Program-made: the position numbers and the translations under genes
Notes under the pieces: generated by a model
Database searches by the model: none
Seen by the model: only the letters and a program-made list of their open reading frames with translations
What the model was told of the DNA's origin: nothing
In this document: in pieces, positions 1-6,453 of the stretch
Layout of the letters: every line of letters begins with the position of its first letter
Numbering within the stretch: the first letter of the stretch is position 1
NCBI GenBank assembly: GCA_964456185.1
Contig: CAYVZZ010000106.1
Location: 1-7,859, forward strand
Origin: CAYVZZ01 sp964456185
GTDB lineage: Bacteria; Pseudomonadota; Gammaproteobacteria; Pseudomonadales; Alcanivoracaceae
DNA length: 7,859 nt
Direction: 5' to 3'

Positions 1-22
1 AGCTCTTCCGTCGCTACGCTAA

Positions 23-361
23 ATGATTGACGGCCTGCTCATTCTGCTGGGTTTGCAGTTCATCGGTGAGCTGCTAGAGCATTATCTGCATCTGCCCATT
101 CCCGGCACCGTCATCGGCATGTTGTTGCTGGTGGTGGTGTTGGCGTTTCGTATGCCTTACAGCCAGCGGGTGGAGCCTGCTGCCAAGGTGCTCATCAACA
201 ATCTCACCCTACTCTATTTGCCCATTGGCATTGGGCTCATCATGGAGTGGTCGCAATTTTCCGCCCATGGCTGGGCACTGCTGGTATCGGTAATTGGCGG
301 CACTTTGATTGCCATTCCACTGGTAGCGCTGCTGTGTCAACGCTTGCTCAGGGGGCGCTAG
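23..361 (+). CDS. lrgA: CidA/LrgA family holin-like membrane protein
   Basis: A 112-residue, almost wholly hydrophobic protein with about four predicted membrane segments (roughly residues 3-18, 27-45, 60-77 and 83-106). The motif LPIPGTVIGMLLL (residues 24-36) is the LrgA/CidA signature, and the length is normal for the family. Family members form inner-membrane, holin-like oligomers thought to act with LrgB/CidB in controlling murein hydrolase activity, autolysis or small-metabolite export; the exact role in Gram-negatives is unsettled. The lrgB start lies one base past the stop, so the two are surely co-transcribed. No good Shine-Dalgarno precedes the ATG. An open frame ending in TGA at 24-26 overlaps it as ATGA, and another ends in TAA at 20-22, so an upstream gene may be translationally coupled. 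The split between LrgA and CidA cannot be made from sequence alone. Confidence 0.93.
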   Translation: MIDGLLILLGLQFIGELLEHYLHLPIPGTVIGMLLLVVVLAFRMPYSQRVEPAAKVLINNLTLLYLPIGIGLIMEWSQFSAHGWALLVSVIGGTLIAIPLVALLCQRLLRGR

Positions 362-362
362 C

Positions 363-1067
363 ATGAGTGAGTTAATTCATACGCCCTTATTTGGTTTACT
401 GCTGACGCTGGCCAGCTTCAAGGCCGCCGGTTGGCTGTATCACAAGGCCGGTCGCACCCCGCTATTACACCCCTTTGCGGTGGCCATGATTCCCGTGGTG
501 CTGGTACTTAAAGCGCTGGATATCCAATTTAGCGAATATCTTGACCAAACCACCATCATCCAGTTTTTACTAGGCCCGGCCACCGTGGCGCTAGGCTGGC
601 CGATGTATCGCCAACTGCACACTCTGGGTGGCATCTGGAAGCGGCTTGTGGTGCTCATTGTCATTTGTGTGCTGGTGGTGCCCGCCATCTGCGTCGGTAT
701 TGCTTGGGCAATGGGCGCACCGCTGGATATGCTGTCGTCTTTGGCACCCAAGTCCATCACCACGCCCATTGCCTTGGGTGTGGTCGAGCTAACCGGAGGC
801 ATAGCAGCACTGACTGCTGGTGTGGTCGCACTCACCGGCATCGTCGGGGCTATTTGCGCGCCGTCTATCTTGAAGTGGATGAAAATCACCGATGACCGGG
901 TAAAAGGCCTCACCATCGGCATTACGTCACACGCCATTGGCACCGCCCGCGCCTTTGAAATTAGCGAAAAAGCTGGCGCCTTTTCCAGCTTGGCGTTAAG
1001 CCTGATGGGTGCGCTTACGGCGGTGGTGATTCCGTTGGTGTGGGCTTGGTTATCCGGCTACTTATGA
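363..1067 (+). CDS. lrgB: LrgB/CidB family membrane protein
   Basis: A 234-residue polytopic inner-membrane protein. The two LrgB family hallmarks are clear: LAPKSITTPIA (residues 127-137), and SHAIGTARAFE (189-199) in the C-terminal half. There are about six to seven hydrophobic segments, and the length matches the family (about 230). It starts one base after lrgA stops, with a G-rich Shine-Dalgarno (AGGGGG, around 349-355) inside the end of lrgA. LrgB proteins act with LrgA. In plastids and some bacteria LrgA/LrgB homologues export small organic acids such as glycolate or pyruvate, while in Staphylococcus they modulate autolysis; which applies here is unknown. No LytTR-type or LysR-type regulator gene is visible beside the pair, though the window begins only 22 bases upstream of lrgA. 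Confidence 0.95.
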   Translation: MSELIHTPLFGLLLTLASFKAAGWLYHKAGRTPLLHPFAVAMIPVVLVLKALDIQFSEYLDQTTIIQFLLGPATVALGWPMYRQLHTLGGIWKRLVVLIVICVLVVPAICVGIAWAMGAPLDMLSSLAPKSITTPIALGVVELTGGIAALTAGVVALTGIVGAICAPSILKWMKITDDRVKGLTIGITSHAIGTARAFEISEKAGAFSSLALSLMGALTAVVIPLVWAWLSGYL

Positions 1068-1148
1068 TAATTTCCTTGGGCTAAAACGGGAATTTTGTCG
1101 CATTCCGTGGCATCATGTGCGCCCGTCCCATTCGCCGCTATTGATTAA

Positions 1149-1775
1149 ATGGATCTGCTCAACCTGCTTGTCAGCTTTTTTACCGACCACGGCTACTTTG
1201 CCGTGATATTGGTATTGCTGATTTGTAGTCTGGGTGTTCCACTGCCGGAAGATATTACCTTGGTCGCAGGCGGCATTATCGCCGGGCTGGATTATGCCAA
1301 TGTGCATATCATGCTGGCTTGCGCCATGTTTGGTGTGCTCGGTGGCGACCTCATCATGTTTAGCCTCGGCCACCATTTTGGCGACCGCATCCTCAACTGG
1401 TGGCTTATCAAGCGGCTTGTCACCCCCGAACGCTACGCCAAAGTACAAGACCAGTTTGAACGCTATGGCAACCGCATGCTGTTTGTGGCGCGTTTCCTGC
1501 CCGGCATGCGCGCGGCAGTATTTGTAACGGCTGGCCTGTCGCACCGCGTATCTGTTTGGATGTTTTTACTCATTGACGGATTTGCCGCGGCCATCAGCGT
1601 TCCCGTGTGGGTTTATCTGGGGTACTTCGGTGCCAACAATACAGAATGGATGATGACGTGGATTCATCGTGGCCAAGCCAGCCTTTGGGTGCTATTGGCC
1701 GTTGTGCTGCTCGGTTTCGGTGGCTATTGGTGGTATCGCCGCCGCAAAAGAAAAGCCGCATCGCCAGAAGACTGA
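1149..1775 (+). CDS. DedA family integral membrane protein
   Basis: A 208-residue DedA/SNARE-associated (VTT domain) protein. Visible hallmarks are PLPEDITLVAGG (residues 31-42, acidic pair E34/D35), GGD (65-67), and the Arg-rich motif spanning YGNRM (106-110) to ARFLPGMRA (114-122) with R109, R115 and R121. In E. coli YqjA/YghB, acidic and Arg residues in corresponding motifs are needed for function. A hydrophobic C-terminal helix (about 178-194) is followed by a basic tail, RRRKRK. DedA proteins sit in the inner membrane; several family members (UptA, for example) are undecaprenyl-phosphate translocases, and others affect envelope stress and proton-motive-force homeostasis. The gene lies 81 bp after lrgB on the same strand. 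No clear promoter or Shine-Dalgarno precedes the ATG, which was chosen because the conserved N-terminus starts there. It is convergent with ilvD, 35 bp apart. Confidence 0.92.
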   Translation: MDLLNLLVSFFTDHGYFAVILVLLICSLGVPLPEDITLVAGGIIAGLDYANVHIMLACAMFGVLGGDLIMFSLGHHFGDRILNWWLIKRLVTPERYAKVQDQFERYGNRMLFVARFLPGMRAAVFVTAGLSHRVSVWMFLLIDGFAAAISVPVWVYLGYFGANNTEWMMTWIHRGQASLWVLLAVVLLGFGGYWWYRRRKRKAASPED

Positions 1776-1810
1776 CGACACGGCTTTCGTGTCATGCCAA
1801 AGAACGCGGC

Positions 1811-3487
1811 TTAAACGTCTGTCAGTGCGCCCAATGAGGCCGACCCCACCTGCTTGGCATACTTCGCCAACACGCCGCGCTTCTCTTTTGGCTCGGGCGC
1901 GGTCCAAGCATCCATACGACGCTTGAATTCCTCGTCGCTGATTTCCAAACGAATCTCGTCCGTGTGCGCATCAATGGTGATGGTATCGCCATTTTCAATG
2001 ATGGCAATGGGGCCGCCCACCTGCGCTTCCGGGGTAATGTGACCAATCACAAAGCCGTGGCTACCGCCGGAGAAGCGGCCATCGGTAATCAGAGCCACGT
2101 CGTTGCCCAAGCCGCGTCCCATGATGGCCGAAGTGGGTGATAACATCTCGCGCATACCCGGGCCACCGACGGGACCTTCGTAGCGAATCACCACGACATC
2201 GCCTTTCACGACGGTGCCATCGAGAATGGCTTCCATGGCATCTTCTTCAGAGTCGTAAACCCGTGCTGTACCGGTAAACTCCAAGCCTTCTTTGCCGGTA
2301 ATCTTCGCCACCGCACCAGTCGGGGCGAGGTTGCCGTACAGAATCCGCAAATGACTATCGGGTTTAATGGGATTATCGAAATCACGAATAATCTCTTGCC
2401 CCTCGGGGTAGTCTTCCACATTGGCGAGGTTTTCCGCCAGGGTGTTACCCGTGACCGTGAGGCAGTCACCATGCAACAAGCCTTTGTCCAGCAAGCGTTT
2501 CATCAGGGGCTGAGCACCGCCAATGGCGTTCAACTCGCTCATCATGTATTTACCGGAAGGCTTCAAATCGGCCAATATCGGCACACGCTTGCCAATCTCG
2601 GTAAAGTCGTCGATGTTCAACTCAACACCAATGGTGTTAGCAATAGCCAGCAAATGCAGCACCGCATTGGTCGAACCGCCCACGGCAATAATGCAGGTAA
2701 TGGCATTCTCGAAAGCTTTGCGCGTGAGAATATCGCTCGGCTTAATGTCTTTCTGCAGCAACCAGTTAATGGCTTCGCCCGCTTTCAAGCAATCCTCGCG
2801 TTTCTCTGCCGACACGGCATCTTGCGAGCTGGAACCCGGCAGGCTCATCCCCAGGGCTTCAATGGCCAGGCTCATGGTGTTAGCGGTATACATGCCGCCA
2901 CAAGAACCCGGGCCCGGCAAGGCTTTCTTCTCAACGGCAATCACTTCTTCTTCGCTCATATTGCCGGCGACATTGGCGCCCACGGCTTCAAACACCGATA
3001 CCAAATCGGTGTGATCTTCACCCGGACGAATGGTGCCCCCGTAAATAAACAAGCTGGGGCGATTGAGGCGCGCCATGGCAATCAGGCAGCCCGGCATGTT
3101 TTTGTCACAACCGCCAATGGTGATGAGGCCGTCAAACCCCTGGCAGCCGGTCACCGTTTCGATGGAATCGGCAATCACTTCACGGCTCACCAGCGAATAG
3201 CGCATGCCTTTGTAACCGTTGGCAATGCCATCAGAAATAGTAATGGTGTTGAATACCACCGGCTTGCAACCGTTCATGGCGACGCCTTTGGAGACTTCAT
3301 CAGCCAAGCCATTAATGTGCATATTACACGGCGTGACCATGCTCCAAGTGGACGCCACGCCCACCTGCGAGCGTTTAAAATCGGCATCGTCAAAGCCGAC
3401 TGCACGCAACATAGAACGCGCGGGGGCTTTTTTGATGCCGTCCACCAAAATAGACGAATAACGGCGATTGGGTTTTTCTTCGCTCAT
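1811..3487 (-). CDS. ilvD: Dihydroxy-acid dehydratase IlvD
   Basis: A full-length enzyme of 558 residues. It dehydrates 2,3-dihydroxy-isovalerate and 2,3-dihydroxy-3-methylvalerate to the 2-keto acids, the third step of branched-chain amino-acid (and pantothenate precursor) synthesis in the cytoplasm. The three cluster-associated cysteines are present: TPCNMH (C54), GGCDKNMPGC (C127) and GPGSCGGMYTANTM (C196). The C-terminal part carries the family motifs YEGPVGGPGMREM and DGRFSGGSHGF. At about 560 residues it resembles the shorter [2Fe-2S] forms known from plants, mycobacteria and cyanobacteria rather than the 616-residue E. coli [4Fe-4S] enzyme; the cluster type is inferred from this. The start is supported by GAGGGA five bases upstream of the ATG. 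No other ilv gene is adjacent, so it appears to be a stand-alone transcription unit. A large open frame on the opposite strand is a codon-bias shadow. Confidence 0.98.
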   Translation of the reverse strand: MSEEKPNRRYSSILVDGIKKAPARSMLRAVGFDDADFKRSQVGVASTWSMVTPCNMHINGLADEVSKGVAMNGCKPVVFNTITISDGIANGYKGMRYSLVSREVIADSIETVTGCQGFDGLITIGGCDKNMPGCLIAMARLNRPSLFIYGGTIRPGEDHTDLVSVFEAVGANVAGNMSEEEVIAVEKKALPGPGSCGGMYTANTMSLAIEALGMSLPGSSSQDAVSAEKREDCLKAGEAINWLLQKDIKPSDILTRKAFENAITCIIAVGGSTNAVLHLLAIANTIGVELNIDDFTEIGKRVPILADLKPSGKYMMSELNAIGGAQPLMKRLLDKGLLHGDCLTVTGNTLAENLANVEDYPEGQEIIRDFDNPIKPDSHLRILYGNLAPTGAVAKITGKEGLEFTGTARVYDSEEDAMEAILDGTVVKGDVVVIRYEGPVGGPGMREMLSPTSAIMGRGLGNDVALITDGRFSGGSHGFVIGHITPEAQVGGPIAIIENGDTITIDAHTDEIRLEISDEEFKRRMDAWTAPEPKEKRGVLAKYAKQVGSASLGALTDV

Positions 3488-3518
3488 GGCATTCCCTCAA
3501 CTATCCAAACCGAAAACA

Positions 3519-3538
3519 ATAACGGCGGTTATCATAAC
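3519..3538. promoter_or_regulatory. Clustered ATAAC/GTTAT half-sites upstream of ilvD
   Basis: Three alternating inverted half-sites lie in the ilvD-uppP spacer: ATAAC (3519-3523), GTTAT (3528-3532) and ATAAC (3534-3538), separated by GGCG and a single C. On the minus strand the second dyad contains TATGAT, a possible -10 element for ilvD, although no convincing -35 is found at 16-18 bp. It could be an operator for the divergent spacer, but short AT-rich dyads arise by chance. The regulator, if any, is unknown. Confidence 0.25.
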
Positions 3539-3579
3539 GCGAATGTCGCACAAATTCGCCCATAACTGCCGTCAACCAT

Positions 3580-3608
3580 TCGACAGTCTTCCCTGCGCCC
3601 GTTATATT
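3580..3608 (+). promoter_or_regulatory. Sigma70 promoter of uppP
   Basis: A -35 element TCGACA (3580-3585) and a -10 element TATATT (3603-3608) are separated by exactly 17 bp, each matching consensus at five of six positions. Transcription would begin near 3615 and give a leader of about 45 nt before the uppP ATG. It is oriented away from ilvD. Confidence 0.7.
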
Positions 3609-3660
3609 GTGCCGGCGGCGTCTCTTGCGCTGATTTATTAACCCGCCTGGCGATCATCTT

Positions 3661-4455
3661 ATGCCCGATTTTCTCGACATCATTCTGCTCGGCATCATCG
3701 AAGGGATTACCGAGTTCTTGCCCATTTCATCTACCGGCCATCTGCTGATTGCCGAGCATTGGCTGGGGGCGCAGTCCGATACCTTCAACATCGTCATTCA
3801 AGCCGGTTCGATATTAGCCGTCACGCTCGTATATTGGCGGCGCATCTGGCAACTGCTGACCAACTGGAAAGACCCGGACAATCGCGATTATCTATTCAAA
3901 CTGATAACCGCCTTTGTGATTACCTCGGTCATCGGGCTGGTGGCCGTCAAAATGGGCTGGATGCTGCCGGATACCTTGGCGCCTATTGCCTGGGCGCTGG
4001 TTATTGGCGGCATTTGGATGATTGTCGCCGAACGCTTGGCCGAACGGCGGCCGGAAAGCACCAAAATTACCTGGAAAGTCGCTATTTTGGTCGGCATCGC
4101 GCAAATGGTAGCGGGCATTTTCCCCGGCACCTCACGCTCGGCAGCCACCATTTTCATGGCATTGCTCGCAGGCACCGGCAACCGTAGTGCGGCCACCGAG
4201 TTTGCCTTTCTGGTGGGTATTCCCACCATGTACGCCGCCAGTGGTTACAAGCTGCTGGAGCAAATCCACCAGGGTGTCGATATCCAGTGGGCCACACTGG
4301 CATTGGGCTTTGTATCCGCCTTGATTACTTCCTTTATCGTCATCAAATGGCTACTACGCTTTATCCGCACCCACCGCTTCACCGTGTTTGCCATTTATCG
4401 CATCATCTTTGGCGGGCTGTTGTTGGCGTTGGGCTTTTTGGGTGTGCTAGGCTAA
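3661..4455 (+). CDS. uppP: Undecaprenyl-diphosphatase UppP (BacA)
   Basis: A 264-residue integral membrane phosphatase of the BacA/UppP family. It removes the terminal phosphate of undecaprenyl diphosphate, regenerating the lipid carrier for peptidoglycan and other surface polymers; over-expression of family members gives bacitracin resistance. The first catalytic motif is EGITEFLPISSTGHL (residues 14-28), with E14, E18, S24 and H27. The second is FPGTSRS (154-160), with the essential-type Arg R159. About eight hydrophobic segments are present, and the length matches the E. coli protein closely. A good sigma70 promoter lies upstream, but the Shine-Dalgarno is weak; the ATG at 3661 was chosen because the family N-terminus begins immediately. 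It is monocistronic as far as can be seen, since the next gene runs toward it. Confidence 0.97.
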   Translation: MPDFLDIILLGIIEGITEFLPISSTGHLLIAEHWLGAQSDTFNIVIQAGSILAVTLVYWRRIWQLLTNWKDPDNRDYLFKLITAFVITSVIGLVAVKMGWMLPDTLAPIAWALVIGGIWMIVAERLAERRPESTKITWKVAILVGIAQMVAGIFPGTSRSAATIFMALLAGTGNRSAATEFAFLVGIPTMYAASGYKLLEQIHQGVDIQWATLALGFVSALITSFIVIKWLLRFIRTHRFTVFAIYRIIFGGLLLALGFLGVLG

Positions 4456-4481
4456 TTTCCAATGCTGCAGTTCTGCTTCAC

Positions 4482-4931
4482 TTAAGCTGCTGCAGCCTCC
4501 CATTCGCCATCGTACTCCGACAGTTCAAGTGTCTTCGCCGAATAGGTTTCACGATTCAACTGTGTGAGACGTTCTAGCAACTCACGCACTCCCGATTTTT
4601 GGCAAACACTTTCCATATATAGAGCACGCAACATACGATCGGCTGGCTTGGTGATATGACTTCGGCCAGACTCCCAGTTTCTCACTGTTGACTCGTTCAC
4701 ACCGATAGTAAGCGCCAACTGTCGCTGGGGCAGGTCCAGTTCCTTGCGTAAAAATGCGATTTCTTTTTTGTTCATCACATTTGGTTTATTACGCACAATA
4801 TGCAATCCAATAGCACGGTGTAATCCGGCAATATCACGGATGCTCACCGCCGTACCATAGGCAGTTTGCTTTTCATCGTAACCATTCTTCAGGAAGATAT
4901 TATCCAGTCCACAACTCTTGTAATGAAACAT
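4482..4931 (-). CDS. HTH protein, probable MqsA-like antitoxin
   Basis: A 149-residue protein. A helix-turn-helix of the XRE/MqsA C-terminal type spans about residues 55-106: FLRKELDLPQRQLALTIGVN, then STVRNWESGR as the recognition region. The N-terminal part, FHYKSCGLDNIFLKNGY (2-18), resembles the N-terminus of MqsA-family HTH antitoxins, but only one Cys (C7) is seen there, so a classical four-Cys zinc site is absent. The ATG at 4931 is preferred over upstream in-frame ATGs because AGGAGA sits five bases before it. The start is 13 bp after the stop of the DUF4258 gene, so the two form one operon. Expected role: neutralise the partner toxin and repress the operon at the palindrome upstream. 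The gene is visibly AT-richer than uppP and folE2, which suggests acquisition by transfer. A plain regulator role cannot be excluded. Confidence 0.85.
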   Translation of the reverse strand: MFHYKSCGLDNIFLKNGYDEKQTAYGTAVSIRDIAGLHRAIGLHIVRNKPNVMNKKEIAFLRKELDLPQRQLALTIGVNESTVRNWESGRSHITKPADRMLRALYMESVCQKSGVRELLERLTQLNRETYSAKTLELSEYDGEWEAAAA

Positions 4932-4944
4932 TGCGCTCTCCTGC

Positions 4945-5298
4945 TTATTCATAAGTCGTGATAACGACAATATGTTCTTGTATTTCATCGTCGTAACATA
5001 ATGCTGCAATGGCCGTTACCACATCGCCAGCAGACACCGTTTCCAAGCGCGCTATCCAATTAGAATGTCTCGAATCCCACTTCGGATAGTCTGTGTGCAT
5101 CTGGCCATGAATCAAGCACCGAAGTACCTGCAGGCGAGAAATGTTGCGTTCAATCATGCGTTCTTCTGCATGACGAGTAAAAAAGACTCTGTCTGCGTCT
5201 TTAGCCACCAGATTGAAAAGTCGTGCCGCATCATTCAGTTTAAAGCGCGACAGCATTACTTCCTTGTTGCCTGGCTCTTTGGTCATCCTTGAATCCAT
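4945..5298 (-). CDS. DUF4258 protein, probable type II toxin
   Basis: A protein of up to 117 residues with the DUF4258 signature: VFFTRHAEERMIERNIS (residues 38-54, H43 and R47), then VLRCLIHGQ, and a C-terminal beta-rich part containing GDVVTAIAAL and IVVITTYE. DUF4258 belongs to the BECR/RelE-like fold group, whose members include ribonuclease toxins, and is often paired with an HTH antitoxin encoded just downstream, as here. RNase activity is inferred, not shown. The start is uncertain. The ATG at 5298 gives a leader of only about 15 nt and a weak Shine-Dalgarno. The ATG at 5256 (103 residues, starting MLSRFKLND) has AAGGA four bases upstream and is a strong alternative. The promoter and a perfect palindrome lie immediately upstream. 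The toxin-first gene order resembles mqsRA and higBA rather than relBE. Confidence 0.82.
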   Translation of the reverse strand: MDSRMTKEPGNKEVMLSRFKLNDAARLFNLVAKDADRVFFTRHAEERMIERNISRLQVLRCLIHGQMHTDYPKWDSRHSNWIARLETVSAGDVVTAIAALCYDDEIQEHIVVITTYE

Positions 5299-5303
5299 TT
5301 CAC

Positions 5304-5340
5304 CATCAATATACCGCTAATTATTAGCGGTATATTGATG
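5304..5340. promoter_or_regulatory. Perfect 37-bp palindromic operator of the toxin-antitoxin operon
   Basis: The left arm, CATCAATATACCGCTAAT (5304-5321), is repeated as its exact reverse complement at 5323-5340 around the single central base 5322, with no mismatch in 18 bp. It starts five bases before the first possible toxin start codon and covers the -10 element of the leftward promoter. Only about half would be transcribed, so it is a DNA-level site and not an RNA hairpin. The likely ligand is the HTH antitoxin as a dimer or tetramer. Confidence 0.8.
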
Positions 5341-5348
5341 GGCGTCAA
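5320..5348 (-). promoter_or_regulatory. Sigma70 promoter of the toxin-antitoxin operon
   Basis: On the minus strand, TTGACG (5348-5343) and AATAAT (5325-5320) are separated by 17 bp, each matching the sigma70 consensus at five of six positions. The -10 element lies at the centre of the 37-bp palindrome, so repressor binding there would block RNA polymerase. The start site is expected near 5313. Confidence 0.75.
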
Positions 5349-5411
5349 CACTTTAGTGCTCAATCTCGTTCCATTGTGTCCTACACCCACACTCCTGCCA
5401 TGCGCTGCATC

Positions 5412-5420
5412 TGGTACAAT
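5412..5420 (+). promoter_or_regulatory. Extended -10 promoter of folE2
   Basis: TGG followed by TACAAT forms an extended -10 element (TGn plus a five-of-six hexamer). There is no good -35 at 16-18 bp, consistent with an extended -10 promoter. The start site would be near 5427, leaving a leader of about 20 nt before the folE2 ATG. No Zur-like palindrome is seen around it. Confidence 0.5.
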
Positions 5421-5446
5421 GCGCCCCTTCACGCTTGGAGGTCTTC

Positions 5447-6400
5447 ATGAGCAAACGCCAAATGCCGGACGTATCGAAAATTGACGAACGTCAACAATAT
5501 GCCCCTCTGGACTGGGTCGGCATGAATGCCATTCACCTACCTGCACGCTTGGCCGACCATGGTCAGGGCGAGCAACCAGTACAAGCCTCCGCACAAGCTT
5601 ATGTGAATCTGGAGAATACCGCCTCACGCGGCATTCACATGTCCCGGTTGTATCTGCATTTATCGCAAACTTTTGAAAAACAGGCCATATCGGTCAGCAG
5701 TCTAAAGCAAGCCCTGACCGCTTTTATCAGCAGCCATGACGGCCTTAGCTCCAATGCGCATTTACAGCTGACGTTTGATTACCTCATTAAGCGCCAAGCG
5801 CTGAAGAGTGATAATGCTGGTTGGAAGTCCTACCCCACAATTCTAACTGCCTCGCAGCATGGCGATGAAACACGCTTTGAGCTGACGGTCAATGTACCCT
5901 ATTCATCAACCTGCCCGGCTTCGGCGGCTTTGGCGCGCCAGCTGATTCAGGATGCTTTCCTAACACGTTTTGGCGATGACACCCAGGTTAACACTCAAGA
6001 CGTGGCGGCTTTCCTTAGTACCACCGACGGCATCTTGGCCACGCCGCACAGCCAGCGCTCTATTGCACAAGTAAAAGTACTACTGAATGGCGAAGAAGAT
6101 GCCTTACCCGTAACGGCACTTATCGACCAAATCGAGGCGGCGTTACAAACAGCCGTGCAAACCGCGGTGAAGCGTGAAGACGAACAAGAATTTGCGCGCC
6201 TGAACGGCCAAAACCTGCTCTTTTGTGAAGATGCCGCACGTCGTGTGCGAGCAGCCCTTGAGCCGGTGGCGGCTTATCAAGATTACTGGGTGCGCGTGAA
6301 CCACTTGGAAAGCCTGCACGCCCATGATGCGGTGGCGGTAGTCACCAAAGGCGTTGCTGAAGGTTACACCCCCGAACCCGGGGCGGGTATTACACCCTAA
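5447..6400 (+). CDS. folE2: GTP cyclohydrolase FolE2 (type IB)
   Basis: A 317-residue enzyme of the GCYH-IB (COG1469) family. It converts GTP to 7,8-dihydroneopterin triphosphate, the first step of folate (and some queuosine-type) synthesis in the cytoplasm. Motifs seen: LDWVGM (21-26), RGIHMSRL (61-68), the conserved cysteine in STCPASAALAR (C156, 154-164), the HSQRS segment (201-205), and VRVNHLESLHAHDAVA (283-298). The ATG at 5447 follows GGAGG by five bases, so an upstream in-frame TTG at 5435 is not the start. Type IB enzymes do not depend on zinc as FolE (IA) does and are often induced by zinc starvation. Here an ordinary promoter and no Zur box are seen, so it may be the constitutive or only GTP cyclohydrolase. 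A metal permease gene lies nearby on the opposite strand. Confidence 0.96.
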   Translation: MSKRQMPDVSKIDERQQYAPLDWVGMNAIHLPARLADHGQGEQPVQASAQAYVNLENTASRGIHMSRLYLHLSQTFEKQAISVSSLKQALTAFISSHDGLSSNAHLQLTFDYLIKRQALKSDNAGWKSYPTILTASQHGDETRFELTVNVPYSSTCPASAALARQLIQDAFLTRFGDDTQVNTQDVAAFLSTTDGILATPHSQRSIAQVKVLLNGEEDALPVTALIDQIEAALQTAVQTAVKREDEQEFARLNGQNLLFCEDAARRVRAALEPVAAYQDYWVRVNHLESLHAHDAVAVVTKGVAEGYTPEPGAGITP

Positions 6401-6403
6401 ATG

Positions 6404-6429
6404 AAAAACGCCCCACTTTGTGGGGCGTT
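6404..6429. terminator. Intrinsic terminator after folE2, U-tract on the minus strand
   Basis: A perfect 10-bp stem AACGCCCCAC (6407-6416) pairs with GTGGGGCGTT (6420-6429) across a TTT loop, starting six bases after the folE2 stop. Read on the minus strand the stem runs into TTTTT (6408-6404), a canonical terminator for leftward transcription. Read on the plus strand only two T follow before GCATATAATT, so folE2 termination is weaker. It is probably bidirectional and serves both folE2 and the minus-strand reading frames to its right. Confidence 0.8.
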
Positions 6430-6453
6430 GCATATAATTAAAAAGTAAGCGGC

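Noticed and set aside
440..943. 167-codon frame antisense to lrgB
   Set aside because: It is Ser/Thr/Met-rich and lacks any recognisable motif, while the plus strand carries the clear LrgB signatures.
1777..1793. Hairpin GACACG/CGTGTC between the convergent dedA and ilvD ends as a terminator
   Set aside because: The stem is only six base pairs with a five-base loop and no T-run on either side. It may still end transcription weakly, but I cannot support the call.
2351..3565. 404-codon open frame antisense to ilvD
   Set aside because: The opposite strand encodes an unmistakable IlvD. The antisense frame is a codon-bias shadow with no domain, although its length is striking.
4464..4496. Inverted repeat GCTGCAG...CTGCAGC between uppP and the antitoxin gene
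   Set aside because: Seven-base arms with a 19-base loop and no T-run; the right copy is part of the antitoxin's Ala codons. This could easily arise by chance.
5341..5446. Zur box upstream of folE2
   Set aside because: I looked for an AT-rich dyad of the GTTATA/TATAAC kind expected from zinc-regulated folE2 genes and found none. The 37-bp palindrome to the left has a different sequence and sits on the divergent promoter.
5435..5446. TTG start for folE2 four codons upstream
   Set aside because: The ATG at 5447 has GGAGG at ideal spacing; the TTG overlaps that ribosome binding site.
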